From: an uncultured Collinsella sp. | Lineage (GTDB): Bacteria > Actinomycetota > Coriobacteriia > Coriobacteriales > Coriobacteriaceae | Direction of reading: 5' to 3' | Assembly: GCA_900548255.1 (NCBI GenBank) | Contig: URKH01000013.1 | Span: forward strand, 1-33,847 | Length of the DNA: 33,847 nt | Shown: positions 24,252 to 32,149 of the stretch, piece by piece | Layout of the letters: each line of letters starts with the position of its first letter | Position numbering within the stretch: the first letter of the stretch is position 1 | Program-made: the position numbers and the translations under genes | The notes under the pieces: model-generated | The model's database searches: none | What the model was told of the DNA's origin: nothing | What the model saw: the letters and a program-made list of their open reading frames with translations, nothing else

Positions 24252-25757
24252 TTAGTGAGCCCAGGGAAAGGCAGAAGCCGCGGCCATGTTCTTACGCACG
24301 AGCTCGTCGCGCACCTGAGCCAGGCCCTGCTCCATGCCCACCACATAGGTCTGCGGGTACAGGAAGCGCTTGAAAGCTGCGTCCAGATGATCGAGCGCCC
24401 AAGCACAGCGCTCGCGCGCGTCCTGGATGCTCTCACGCGGAGCCACCGCACTGCCATCGCGCACGATCGGCACCAACAGCTCGCGATACTCAAGTTCGGA
24501 CACGTCGGTCACCAGGGCGGCATCGTTCACGGCTACGAGGGTATTGCCGCGCGCGGCGCCCTCCCCCGCCAGATGGTCCTCGTCGTAGATCATGTCGCAG
24601 ACCGGGCCGCCAAAGCCGTCGTAATAACGGCGCACGCGTTGCACACCCGGGATCGTGCGCTTGTAGGGCTGCTCGGAGAGCTTGACAACCGGCGTCCATG
24701 GATCTGCCTCGCTCGCACGGCGGGCGGAAAGCTTGTACACGCCGCCCAGCGCCGGCTGGTCGTAACAGGTCGCAAGCTTGGTACCCACGCCAAAGCTGTC
24801 GATGGGCGCGCCCTGGTCGAGCAGCGACTGAATCGTGTACTCATCCAGATCGTTGGAAACCGAAATCCCCACATAGGGCAGGTCCTCGGCATCAAAACGG
24901 CCGCGCACATACTTGGAGAGCTTGGCGAGGTCGCCGGAGTCGATGCGAATGGCCGACAGGCGCTCGCCCACCGCTTCCATCTCCTTGGCAACCGTAATGG
25001 CATGTTCACAGCCCTCGCGCACGTCATAGGTGTCGATGAGCAGCGTACAGTTCTTGGGGCTCGACTTGGCAAAGGCGCGGAAGGCCTCGAGCTCGGAATC
25101 GAAGCTCATCACCCAGCTGTGCGCATGCGTGCCAAAGACGGGAATACCGTAGCGGCGGCCGGCGAGCACATTGGACGTAGAGGAGCAGCCGGCAACGTAG
25201 CTCGCGCGCGCGACGGCCAAGCCGCCATCGGGACCCTGAGCGCGGCGCAGGCCAAACTCGGCAACGGGACGGCCGTCCGCCGCCAGCACCACGCGCGCCG
25301 TCTTGGTGGCGACAAGCGTCTGGAACCCAACGATGTTGAGCAGCGCCGTCTCAAGCAGCTGGCACTCCAGCGCGGGGCCGGTGACGCGAACCATGGGCTC
25401 GCGCGGAAAGACGAGCTCGCCCTCGGGCACGGCGTCGATGTTTACATGCGCACGAAAATCGCGCAGGTAGTCGAGGAATCCAGGCTTGAACATCGCGCCG
25501 CCGGCCGGGGCCTGGAGCGAGGCGAGGTAGTCGATATCCTCGGGCGTAAAGCGCAGATTCTCGACCAGCTCGGGCAGTTCGGCGGTGCCGCACATGACGG
25601 CATAGGCGCTGCCAAAAGGATGGTCGCGGTAAAACGCGGTAAAACAACCCTGCTCATTGGCCTTGCCGCTCTCCCACAGGCCCTGGGCCATAGTGAGCTC
25701 GTACAGATCGGTGAGCATTGCAATGTCGGTGGGATGCGAGATGTCGGTCAAAGCCAT
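24252..25757 (-). CDS. pncB: Nicotinate phosphoribosyltransferase
   Basis: This 501-residue enzyme joins nicotinate and PRPP, with ATP hydrolysis, to give nicotinate mononucleotide in the Preiss-Handler NAD salvage pathway. Family marks are the start L-T-D-L-Y-E-L-T-M-A-Q-G (15-26), the phosphorylatable His in F-G-T-H-A-H-S-W-V (about 210-213), I-D-T-Y-D-V, R-I-D-S-G-D-L and G-V-G-T-K-L-A-T. Length fits the long bacterial type. GAAAGG precedes ATG 25757. The gene ends ~80 bases before proB on the same strand, with a spacer lacking a clear terminator, so read-through into proB is possible. With the NadB-like protein at 6593, the organism may use both salvage and de novo routes. Confidence 0.95.
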   Translation of the reverse strand: MALTDISHPTDIAMLTDLYELTMAQGLWESGKANEQGCFTAFYRDHPFGSAYAVMCGTAELPELVENLRFTPEDIDYLASLQAPAGGAMFKPGFLDYLRDFRAHVNIDAVPEGELVFPREPMVRVTGPALECQLLETALLNIVGFQTLVATKTARVVLAADGRPVAEFGLRRAQGPDGGLAVARASYVAGCSSTSNVLAGRRYGIPVFGTHAHSWVMSFDSELEAFRAFAKSSPKNCTLLIDTYDVREGCEHAITVAKEMEAVGERLSAIRIDSGDLAKLSKYVRGRFDAEDLPYVGISVSNDLDEYTIQSLLDQGAPIDSFGVGTKLATCYDQPALGGVYKLSARRASEADPWTPVVKLSEQPYKRTIPGVQRVRRYYDGFGGPVCDMIYDEDHLAGEGAARGNTLVAVNDAALVTDVSELEYRELLVPIVRDGSAVAPRESIQDARERCAWALDHLDAAFKRFLYPQTYVVGMEQGLAQVRDELVRKNMAAASAFPWAH

Positions 25758-25841
25758 GGGGCGACCTTTCGGATGCGTTGTGCAGAGGTTGAGGGTTGGA
25801 AAAGGGCAGAGTGTTCGGGCATGGCACCCAGCGCGAATGGG

Positions 25842-26282
25842 CTAGAGCAGGCCCATGCTGGTCAGGATCGTGTAGCCCATAAAGATGACAAACGCGATGA
25901 GGGCAAGGACAATGATGATTTTTTGAGCCGGCGCCATGCCAGGGATCTCGTTCTCGCCCGTAGGCTCCTTGGAGGTAACCATGCGCTTGGCAAAGGTCAT
26001 CTCGTCACGGCTCGGCTTGGGCTCGACGGACTTGGAACGAGCGACCTTTTTAGGCTGAGGTTTAGGTGCGGTGGGCGCGGGCTTCGCGGCGGCGGGCTTG
26101 GGCGCGGGGGCGACGTTCGCGGCGGCCTCCTCGGCCTTCGCACGCTCGGCACGCAGGGCGGCCAGCTCCTCACGCTCGCGGCGTGCCTCTTCCTGGGCCT
26201 CGCGACGAGCTTTCTCGGCGCGGAGCTCTTCCAACTCGGCGCGTTCCTCGGCAGACAGTGGTTGGGACTCAAGCTTGGCCAT
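25842..26282 (-). CDS. Small tail-anchored coiled-coil protein of unknown function
   Basis: This 146-residue protein has three parts. Residues ~8-58 form a charged Glu/Arg/Ala-rich helix, probably a coiled coil (A-E-E-R-A-E-L-E-E-L-R-A-E-K-A). An Ala/Pro/Lys-rich linker follows (about 62-90). A single C-terminal hydrophobic helix, K-I-I-I-V-L-A-L-I-A-F-V-I-F-M-G-Y, sits near residues 123-140 with only a few residues after it. ATG 26282 is chosen for AAAGGG upstream; a slightly longer frame overlaps the tRNA terminator. The tail anchor would leave the body in the cytoplasm. I do not recognise a family. It may be read through from the tRNA-Ala promoter. Confidence 0.7.
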   Translation of the reverse strand: MAKLESQPLSAEERAELEELRAEKARREAQEEARREREELAALRAERAKAEEAAANVAPAPKPAAAKPAPTAPKPQPKKVARSKSVEPKPSRDEMTFAKRMVTSKEPTGENEIPGMAPAQKIIIVLALIAFVIFMGYTILTSMGLL

Positions 26283-26300
26283 GGTACAGCCCTTTCTTTT

Positions 26301-26331
26301 AAAAAAAGCCGCCGACACAATGTCAGCGGCT
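26301..26331 (-). terminator. Rho-independent terminator of tRNA-Ala
   Basis: On the minus strand AGCCGCTGAC pairs with GTCGGCGGCT (one G-U pair) around a five-base loop and is followed by TTTTTT. It lies 16 bases after the tRNA and just upstream of the ribosome binding site of the tail-anchored protein gene. Confidence 0.9.
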
Positions 26332-26346
26332 TATCAAATCCAAGGG

Positions 26347-26419
26347 TGGAGACGAAGGGAGTCGAACCCTCGGCCTCTGCCATGCGACGGCAGCGCTCTC
26401 CCAACTGAGCTACGTCCCC
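26347..26419 (-). tRNA. tRNA-Ala (anticodon CGC)
   Basis: On the minus strand the gene starts GGGGACGTAGCTCAG. The acceptor GGGGACG/CGTCTCC contains the G3-U70 pair that identifies tRNA-Ala. The anticodon stem CTGCC/GGCAG closes the loop GTCGCAT (CGC), and the T-arm is GAGGGTTCGACTCCCTT. CCA is not encoded. Confidence 0.95.
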
Positions 26420-26570
26420 AAGACAAGTTGATATTTTACCTACGGCTCGCCAACTGTCAACGCCCAATACCCAGTCTTTTTGGGACGCGGCTATTTTGAC
26501 AACTTTTCGAGCAGGCGATCCTCTCGATGATTTTTTAATCCCCGTCCCAGAAAAATCATCGGCGAGCGCA

Positions 26571-27509
26571 CTACTTTGCGCTGGTGAGGACGCCGGTGGT
26601 GTCGAACACCGGGGTGAAGCTCTCGTCTACCGCTCCGCCTTCTTGCCAAAACATCGTCGTAAAGCCCAGGTCGTCGGCATGGTCGAGCACCTGCTCGTAC
26701 TCCTCGCGCGTCACGGCGCGCGCCAGGTCGCCGCCTTGTTCGCACATGAGGGCATTGGGCGTGTACTGGTTCATGACCGAGATCGGCACGTCGCCCACCG
26801 TCTGCCACACCAGGTCCAACACGCGGCACGAATCGTCCGCATGCCCCGGCAGCACCAGATGACGCACGATTATGCCGCGCCTCATGAGCCCGTCCTTGTC
26901 TACCAGCTCTCCCCCGCGGCGCTCAATCTCGCGCGCCATCTGGGCCAGACCCGACACGGCCACGCGCGGGTAGTCCTTAATATGAGAAAGCGACTGCGCA
27001 AGCCCGGCATCGGCATATTTAAAGTCCGTAAGCCACACGTCGACCAGGTCGCCCAGCGCTGCCACGGCACTCGCGCGCTCGTAACCACTCGTGTTGTAGA
27101 CAATTGGGATGACCAGTCCGCGCTCCCGAGCTGCGGCAATCGCGGCCGGCAGCAGGTGAGCATAATGCGTCGCCGTCACCAGATTGATGTTATTGGCACC
27201 TTGGTCCTGCAGCTCCAGCATAATCTCGACCAGGCGCTCGGGCGAAATCTCAAGCCCAAAATTGCCCGTCGAGATCTCGTGGTTCTGGCAATAGATACAT
27301 TTGAGCGAGCAGCCGCTAAAGAAGATCGTGCCCGAACCGGCCTCGCCCGAGATAGGCGGCTCCTCCCACATATGAAGCGCCGCGCGGGCCACCTTGAGCG
27401 TGTCATCGGCACCGCATACGCCGTGCGCACCCTCGTCGCGCACCGCACCGCAACGGCGCGGACACAAATGGCAGGCGGGCGAAAAAAGTTCGGTCAACGG
27501 CGTCGGCAT
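26571..27509 (-). CDS. Radical SAM protein, PflX/PflA-like
   Basis: This 312-residue radical SAM enzyme has the 4Fe-4S motif C67-S-L-K-C71-I-Y-C74 in F-F-S-G-C-S-L-K-C-I-Y-C-Q-N. Upstream lies a second Cys cluster, C13-H-L-C16-P-R-R-C20 with G-V-C32-G, which may hold another metal or cluster. This layout matches the uncharacterised PflX group (COG1313) related to pyruvate formate-lyase activating enzymes. V-Y-N-T-S-G-Y and V-W-L-T-D-F-K-Y are typical TIM-barrel core strands, and R-H-L-V-L-P-G-H lies near residue 215. ATG 27509 with TTGGAG is preferred over a TTG five codons earlier. No pyruvate formate-lyase or glycyl radical gene is adjacent, so the substrate is unknown. Confidence 0.88.
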   Translation of the reverse strand: MPTPLTELFSPACHLCPRRCGAVRDEGAHGVCGADDTLKVARAALHMWEEPPISGEAGSGTIFFSGCSLKCIYCQNHEISTGNFGLEISPERLVEIMLELQDQGANNINLVTATHYAHLLPAAIAAARERGLVIPIVYNTSGYERASAVAALGDLVDVWLTDFKYADAGLAQSLSHIKDYPRVAVSGLAQMAREIERRGGELVDKDGLMRRGIIVRHLVLPGHADDSCRVLDLVWQTVGDVPISVMNQYTPNALMCEQGGDLARAVTREEYEQVLDHADDLGFTTMFWQEGGAVDESFTPVFDTTGVLTSAK

Positions 27510-27623
27510 AAAAACATGCTCCAAAACAACGATTCAGCAGCTCAAACGTAAAGGGACCAACCGCACAGACGGCTCGAGCCCAAGGCGCCGTAATCGTCCG
27601 ACACGATTTTTGTAATGTCAAGA

Positions 27624-27652
27624 CTGGAATCGATAAAGTGCCGCTTTATGAT
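27624..27652 (+). promoter_or_regulatory. Candidate promoter of the structured RNA
   Basis: TATGAT at 27647-27652 makes a good -10. The hexamer 17 bases upstream, CTGGAA (27624-27629), is a weak -35. Transcription would start near 27659, just before the GC-rich part of the structured region. Confidence 0.4.
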
Positions 27653-27658
27653 GTAGGT

Positions 27659-27800
27659 ATTCCGCCCCCCGCGGAGCAACTGGGTGAACCGTCGCGTTTA
27701 TTTAGGGAGCCCACACAGTCGTACCTAGTACAGGTATCCTTCGTTGTTAAGGACGCTGGAACAGTCGATGAGGGCACCCACCTGTTTTAGGTGGGTTCAT
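27659..27800 (+). ncRNA. Candidate structured RNA with intrinsic terminator (6S-like RNA or leader)
   Basis: The region has no open frame but many pairings. TGGGTG (27681-27686) can pair with CACCCA (27775-27780), enclosing ~90 bases with internal hairpins TACC/GGTA (around 27722-27736) and TCCTT/AAGGA (around 27738-27753). It ends in the terminator ACCCACCT/AGGTGGGT (27776-27783 with 27789-27796) and a T-rich tail. The enclosing stem and the terminator use the same bases and are mutually exclusive, as in an attenuator. The length and its stand-alone terminator also suit a 6S-type RNA. I cannot decide between these, and no known riboswitch core is recognised. Confidence 0.45.
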
Positions 27801-27815
27801 TTTCGTAACGTGGGG

Positions 27816-27842
27816 GGTGGTTTTTATTTGCCGAAAACCACC
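27816..27842. terminator. Hairpin resembling a degenerate REP-like stem
   Basis: GGTGGTTTT (27816-27824) pairs with AAAACCACC (27834-27842) around a nine-base loop. The stem repeats the outer part of the REP-like hairpins (AAAACCACCAC) in inverted order but lacks their inner stem and loop sequence. The T-run is inside the 5' arm, so it is a poor plus-strand terminator. Confidence 0.45.
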
Positions 27843-28033
27843 ATTACAGCCCATATGGATCCCCGCCGGTATCCCGACAATCCATCGACAACATCCCAAT
27901 ATCTGGTAAGCGCGTGATTATCGCTGCGTGCAATTCCATGCACCCCCCTTGGTCGAGTATCATGGTTCGGCTATGCCCTTTGCGCTTAGCAACCTTTGAC
28001 CTTTTCCTTCGACGCTTGGCGGTTTTTAGATTC

Positions 28034-29233
28034 ATGGCTTCATCCCCGAGCTACATACCGTATCTATGCGTGGCAGCGGCGGCCTTTATCACGACCTTCC
28101 TCACGGTGCCCCTGGTCAAGCGCTTGGCAATTAAGCTCGACGCCGTCGACTATCCTTCTAAGCGCCGCATCAACACCAAGCCCATCCCGCGTTTGGGCGG
28201 AACGGCGGTGTTTTTGGGCCTGGTCGTTGCCTGTATTGTGCAAATCCTAGGCACCTGGTACCTGGGTTGGCCGCCCGTTTTGGTGCCCCACCCCCGTCTG
28301 CACATCAGCTACCCCATACTTGCGTTTTCTTTTACCGTCATCTTTGCGACCGGCGCTATCGACGACGTCTTCCAGCTCAAGCCCAAGCAAAAGCTAGCCG
28401 GACAGGTCCTCGCCGCGCTTATCGCCTGTATCGGCGGCCTGCGGATCGGCGTCATCGTCAACCCGTTTGCCCCCGGCGAGATCATGCTCGGATGGCTCGC
28501 CTACCCCATCACCGTGATCTATCTGGTGGCATTCACCAACATCATTAACCTCATCGACGGCCTCGACGGCTTGGCCACGGGCATCTGCGGCATCGCGTCG
28601 TTCACCATGTTTTCGATGGCCGTTCTCTCGGGCCGCATCGACGCCGCCGCGCTCTCCATTGCGCTCTTTGGCGCTTGCCTGGCCTTTTTGCGCTACAACT
28701 TCAACCCCGCAAGCATCTTCTTGGGCGACTCGGGGTCGTTGCTTCTGGGCTTTGCACTGGGCTCCATCTCGCTGCTCAACGTGAGCCGCACCGCCGCGCT
28801 CACCTCGCTTATCATCCCGCTCATCGTTGCCGGCGTGCCCATCATCGACACGTTTAGCGCCATCGTGCGCCGCAAGCGCGCCCACATTAGCATCGGGCAG
28901 GCCGACAAGGGCCACATCCACCACCGCCTGATCCAAGAGGGCTACAACCAAAAGCAGGCAGTGCTCCTCATCTACGCCTGGTGCATCATGCTTTCGGCCG
29001 GCGCCGCCGCGATTAACCAGGTCGAGGTGCCCATGCGCGTGCTCATCTTTACCGTACTCGCCATTGGCTCGGCGGCCTTTGCCAAGCACCTGCACCTGTT
29101 TGAGCCCGTGCTGCGCCACCATTACAACAAGCGCACGCACGAGGACGAGCTCGTCACCCCCGACGATCCCGCCTTTAAGCAGGAGGAGCAGGCGGCAGAA
29201 GAACGCAGGGAGGAGCGCCACCACAGGCGCTAG
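28034..29233 (+). CDS. WecA/TagO-type undecaprenyl-phosphate glycosyl-1-phosphate transferase
   Basis: This 399-residue polytopic membrane enzyme of the MraY/WecA family moves a sugar-1-phosphate (commonly GlcNAc-1-P) from a UDP-sugar to undecaprenyl phosphate. That step starts wall polymer or surface polysaccharide synthesis. Conserved cytoplasmic motifs are P-R-L-G-G-T-A (about 53-59), the D-D-V-F-Q-L-K segment (about 110-116), N-L-I-D-G-L-D-G-L-A-T-G (about 173-184), F-L-G-D-S-G-S and the C-terminal H-I-H-H-R-L that marks the WecA side of the family. About ten hydrophobic helices are visible. The C-terminal ~40 residues are charged and end E-E-R-H-H-R-R. The start has no good ribosome binding site; earlier in-frame ATGs are no better. 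Confidence 0.88.
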   Translation: MASSPSYIPYLCVAAAAFITTFLTVPLVKRLAIKLDAVDYPSKRRINTKPIPRLGGTAVFLGLVVACIVQILGTWYLGWPPVLVPHPRLHISYPILAFSFTVIFATGAIDDVFQLKPKQKLAGQVLAALIACIGGLRIGVIVNPFAPGEIMLGWLAYPITVIYLVAFTNIINLIDGLDGLATGICGIASFTMFSMAVLSGRIDAAALSIALFGACLAFLRYNFNPASIFLGDSGSLLLGFALGSISLLNVSRTAALTSLIIPLIVAGVPIIDTFSAIVRRKRAHISIGQADKGHIHHRLIQEGYNQKQAVLLIYAWCIMLSAGAAAINQVEVPMRVLIFTVLAIGSAAFAKHLHLFEPVLRHHYNKRTHEDELVTPDDPAFKQEEQAAEERREERHHRR

Positions 29234-29394
29234 GGTAAGCTGCCGAGGCTGCGCCCAGGCGCCGCCGGCCAAACGCGCAGCCACGCCGCGCCCATCGCAC
29301 ATGCCGCCGCTCTCCCGCCCCTCGCGTACTTACGCCCCGACCCTCCAATAAACGCGTTATCATCTTGACCCATGAACATACGTTAGGAGCAATC

Positions 29395-30444
29395 ATGCCA
29401 AACGAGAACAGCTACGAAGTCGCGCTGCAAAAGAGCAACGCCATTCGCGAGGGCCTGGCCAAAACGCCCGAGAAGTTCACCATGCTCACCGGCGACCGCC
29501 CCACCGGCCGTCTGCATCTGGGTCACTACTTCGGCACCCTTAAGGGCCGTGTTGAGCTGCAGAACATGGGCGCCAAGACCAACGTGCTCATCGCCGACTA
29601 CCAGGTCATCACCGACCGCGACACGACCGAGCACATCCAGGACAACGTGTACAACATGGTCATGGACTACCTTGCCTGCGGCATCGACCCCGACAAGACC
29701 ATGATCTACGCGCACTCCGCCGTGCCCGCCGCAAACCAGCTCATGCTGCCGTTCCTGTCGCTGGTCTCCGAGGCCGAGCTGGCGCGCAACCCCACGGTCA
29801 AGGCCGAGATGGAGGCCTCGGGCCACGAGCTCACCGGCCTTCTGCTCACCTACCCGGTGCACCAGGCCTGCGATATCCTGTTCTGCAAGGGCAATGTGGT
29901 GCCCGTCGGTCGCGACCAGCTGCCGCACATCGAGCTCACCCGCACCATCGCCCGCCGCTTTAACAACCGCTACGGCAAGGTGTTCCCCGAGGTCGACGCA
30001 CTGCTGTCCGAGACCCCGCTGCTGCCGGGCCTGGACGGTCGCAAGATGAGCAAGAGCTACGGTAACGCCATCAACATCTCGATGACCGCCGAGGAGACGG
30101 CCAAGCGCATCAAGAAGAGCCAGACCGACTCCGAGCGCATGATCACGTTCGATCCCGAGAACCGCCCCGGCGTGTCCGGTCTACTTTCGACGGCCGCCAT
30201 CTGCACCGGCCGTTCCGAAGTCGAGATTGCCGAGGAGATTAGCATGGGTGGCTCCGGCCAGCTCAAGAAGTACGTGACCGAGGCCGTCAACGAGTACTTC
30301 GCGCCGATCCGCGAGCGTCGCCAGCGCTATGAGAACGATCTGGATTACGTGAAGGACGTGCTGCACGAGGGCAACCGTCGCGCCAATGAGATCGCCGAGC
30401 AGACCCTTGCCGAGGTTCAGGACGCCATGGGCATGGTGTACTAG
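29395..30444 (+). CDS. trpS: Tryptophanyl-tRNA synthetase
   Basis: TrpRS (349 aa) charges tRNA-Trp. ATG 29395 is chosen for TAGGAG seven bases upstream; an ATG ten codons earlier has no ribosome binding site. The class I signature is T-G-R-L-H-L-G-H (37-44), and the second is K-M-S-K-S (217-221) in G-R-K-M-S-K-S-Y-G-N. The G-D-R-P-T-G-R start and the extra-long first helix differ from the common Q-P-T-G-x-x-H-L-G-N-Y type and match a second bacterial TrpRS branch; I infer this from memory of the families. A T-box leader, frequent for trpS in Firmicutes, is not seen in the 160-base upstream gap. Confidence 0.95.
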   Translation: MPNENSYEVALQKSNAIREGLAKTPEKFTMLTGDRPTGRLHLGHYFGTLKGRVELQNMGAKTNVLIADYQVITDRDTTEHIQDNVYNMVMDYLACGIDPDKTMIYAHSAVPAANQLMLPFLSLVSEAELARNPTVKAEMEASGHELTGLLLTYPVHQACDILFCKGNVVPVGRDQLPHIELTRTIARRFNNRYGKVFPEVDALLSETPLLPGLDGRKMSKSYGNAINISMTAEETAKRIKKSQTDSERMITFDPENRPGVSGLLSTAAICTGRSEVEIAEEISMGGSGQLKKYVTEAVNEYFAPIRERRQRYENDLDYVKDVLHEGNRRANEIAEQTLAEVQDAMGMVY

Positions 30445-30470
30445 GCAAAGCGCCTTCGCACAACATAGAC

Positions 30471-30537
30471 GGTGAGGCTGAATCCTCACCGAAACAGGAA
30501 CAGGCCCGCTGGCAGATAGTTGCCAGCGGGCCTGTTC
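30471..30537 (+). terminator. Two adjacent hairpins downstream of trpS
   Basis: GGTGAGG/CCTCACC (30471-30477 with 30484-30490) is followed seven bases later by a perfect 17-bp stem, GAACAGGCCCGCTGGCA/TGCCAGCGGGCCTGTTC (30498-30514 with 30521-30537), with loop GATAGT. No T-run follows, so a classical intrinsic terminator is uncertain. The pair could instead protect the trpS mRNA 3' end or be a small RNA. Confidence 0.6.
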
Positions 30538-30718
30538 CCGAAGTACACCGTTGAATCGCACAGAGGGGAGGAATGCGAATCAAACTCAACAGGGCAGGCT
30601 TTTTCATCGCCTATTGCCTGCTCCGTTGCTGAAAACAATATAGTTCACCATGGTTTACTTTGCTGCGACAAACCGCGCCGCCATACCTTCTCCATAAGTT
30701 AACCTCGGTAAACCTGCC

Positions 30719-30758
30719 AAAACCACCACAAAGGGGATAGGCACCTTTGTGGTGGTTT
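30719..30758. repeat. REP-like hairpin, copy 3 (3' of MGMT-domain gene)
   Basis: AAAACCACCACAAAG and CTTTGTGGTGGTTT flank the loop GGGATAGGCAC, which differs from the other copies by one base. It lies 17 bases beyond the stop of the minus-strand MGMT-domain gene and can act as its terminator (minus-strand tail GGTTTTGGC). Confidence 0.9.
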
Positions 30759-30775
30759 AAGCCACGGCAGAGCCG

Positions 30776-31096
30776 CTAGAGCCCTGCAGGCCAGCGACAG
30801 GCGGCCAAGTCGACGTGCATGTCGTCCTTAAACGCCACACCCTCCCCTAGCAAAAGCTCACGTTGAGCATCGGGACCGCCAAAAGCAAAACCATCGCATA
30901 TGCGGCCATCGGCAAACACCACGCGGTGACAGGGAATCTCGCCGGGACGCGGATTGCCATGCAGGGCATACCCCACGTACCGCGCACTTCGTGGACGTCC
31001 AGCAAGCAGCGCCACCTGACCATACGTGGCGACCATCCCCTCGGGAATCTGCTCGACCACCTCGTACACCCGCTCAAAAAAGCCCTCAGACGCCAT
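30776..31096 (-). CDS. MGMT/Ogt DNA-binding-domain protein (alkyltransferase-like size)
   Basis: This 106-residue protein consists only of the C-terminal domain of O6-alkylguanine-DNA alkyltransferase. It shows Y-G-Q-V-A (25-29), R-S-A-R-Y-V-G-Y-A-L-H-G-N-P (36-49) and the active-site block I-P-C-H-R-V-V (54-60), with acceptor C56 present. Proteins of this length usually belong to the alkyltransferase-like (ATL) group, where that Cys is replaced by Trp or another residue; here it is kept, so alkyl transfer remains possible. The family finds and flags O6-alkylguanine for repair. GGGAG precedes ATG 31096. REP-like copies 3 and 4 lie on its two sides in opposite orientation. Confidence 0.88.
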   Translation of the reverse strand: MASEGFFERVYEVVEQIPEGMVATYGQVALLAGRPRSARYVGYALHGNPRPGEIPCHRVVFADGRICDGFAFGGPDAQRELLLGEGVAFKDDMHVDLAACRWPAGL

Positions 31097-31125
31097 TGCT
31101 CGCTCCCTTCCACCCGGAATAGCAT

Positions 31126-31165
31126 AAACCACCACAAAGGTGCCTGTCCCCTTTGTGGTGGTTTT
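31126..31165. repeat. REP-like hairpin, copy 4 (inverted; 3' of degV)
   Basis: AAACCACCACAAAG (31126-31139) and CTTTGTGGTGGTTT (31151-31164) flank the loop GTGCCTGTCCC, the reverse complement of the loop in the other copies. It starts 10 bases after the degV stop on the minus strand and lies 30 bases upstream of the MGMT-domain gene start. Confidence 0.9.
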
Positions 31166-31175
31166 GGCAGGTGGG

Positions 31176-32030
31176 CTAGTTAACGGGCTGGAAGAAGGCT
31201 ACGGCTACGGCGCCGGGGCCTACATGGGTGCCGATGGTGGCGCCGATGGTGTGAACGGGCAGTTCGCCCTCGGTGTGGCCAGCCCACAGTGCCGCGCTGT
31301 CCTCGATATACTTCTTGAGCACCGCATCCGAAAGGCCCGTATAGCCGAGCGCCAGCGGCATGGAAAAGTCGATGCCGCCTGCCTTTTCGACCTTCTGGTT
31401 GAGCAGGTTACGTCCGTTCTTGGAACCGCGCGCCTTGCCCAGTTGCACGATCAGACCGTCCTCGGCAGCCACAACAGGCTTTACGTTGAGCAGCGTACCC
31501 ACGGCACCGGCCGCAGCAGACAGGCGACCGCCGCGCACCAGGTACTCCAACGTCTCGAGCAGGCCGATGACGACCACGCGGTCGCGCACGGCCTCGACAG
31601 CCGCCGCAACCTGAGCCGCGCCCTGGCCCTCGTCCACCAGGCGCAGCGCATACTCGACCAGCACGCGCTCGCCCAAGGTCACGTTATTGCTGTCCACGAC
31701 GAACATGTCGCCGCCCGGCGCCTCGGCAAGTGCCGTACGAGCACTCTGGTTGGTGCCCGAGAGCTTGGCACCCACGGTAATAATCACGGCCTCATCGCCG
31801 GCCTCACGCGCTTCGGCAATCGCCTGCGAAAAGGCGTACGGGTTGACCTGACCGGTCTTGGGCAGTTCATCGCGCTCCACAAGCATCTCGTAAAAGCGCT
31901 GGTGATCGATGTCGACGCCATCCATATACACATCGGTGCCAAAGGTGACGGACAGCGGCAGAACACGCAGAGCGGGGTGCTCCGCCGGCGACATATCGCT
32001 TGCGGAATCGGTAATAATGCGGACGGACAT
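31176..32030 (-). CDS. DegV family fatty-acid-binding protein
   Basis: This 284-residue DegV protein binds a long-chain fatty acid; in Gram-positive bacteria relatives (FakB) present fatty acids to the FakA kinase. The N-terminal R-I-I-T-D-S-A-S-D is the family start, and P-L-S-V-T-F-G and K-L-S-G-T-N-Q-S-A (about 89-97) line the lipid head-group pocket. R-G-G-R-L-S and the C-terminal G-A-T-I-G-T-H-V-G-P-G-A also match. AAAGGA precedes ATG 32030; the longer open frame upstream lacks a ribosome binding site. A MarR-family gene ends 119 bases upstream on the same strand, so regulation by it is plausible. fakA is not in the window. Confidence 0.92.
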   Translation of the reverse strand: MSVRIITDSASDMSPAEHPALRVLPLSVTFGTDVYMDGVDIDHQRFYEMLVERDELPKTGQVNPYAFSQAIAEAREAGDEAVIITVGAKLSGTNQSARTALAEAPGGDMFVVDSNNVTLGERVLVEYALRLVDEGQGAAQVAAAVEAVRDRVVVIGLLETLEYLVRGGRLSAAAGAVGTLLNVKPVVAAEDGLIVQLGKARGSKNGRNLLNQKVEKAGGIDFSMPLALGYTGLSDAVLKKYIEDSAALWAGHTEGELPVHTIGATIGTHVGPGAVAVAFFQPVN

Positions 32031-32149
32031 AACGAATCCTTTCTTGCGCAGGTCCCGCGCGGGGAATTTTGACAGCAATGCCCCGGCACGGCATACGCGC
32101 TCAAACGGGACTATGCAGTTTTTAATGGGAAGCAAATGCCTTGGCGGCC

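Larger units (their letters stand above)
27510..28033. other. Non-coding region between the radical SAM and WecA-like genes
   Basis: The ~520 bases hold a candidate structured RNA with a terminator (27659-27800), a second hairpin (27816-27842) and no supported gene. Sequence 27850-28033 could be the leader of the WecA-like gene; it lacks a clear ribosome binding site before ATG 28034. Confidence 0.5.
30445..30775. other. Intergenic region between trpS and the MGMT-domain gene
   Basis: About 330 bases without a supported gene. It contains two hairpins right after trpS (30471-30537) and REP-like hairpin copy 3 (30719-30758). The 30540-30715 stretch between them shows nothing I recognise; a 60-codon frame there lacks a ribosome binding site. 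Confidence 0.45.

Noticed and set aside
24255..26408. A 717-codon plus-strand frame opposite pncB and the tail-anchored protein
   Set aside because: It runs antisense through pncB, the small protein and a tRNA terminator, so it cannot be a real gene.
29234..29394. T-box leader upstream of trpS
   Set aside because: The 160-base gap lacks the T-box consensus and any terminator/antiterminator pair.
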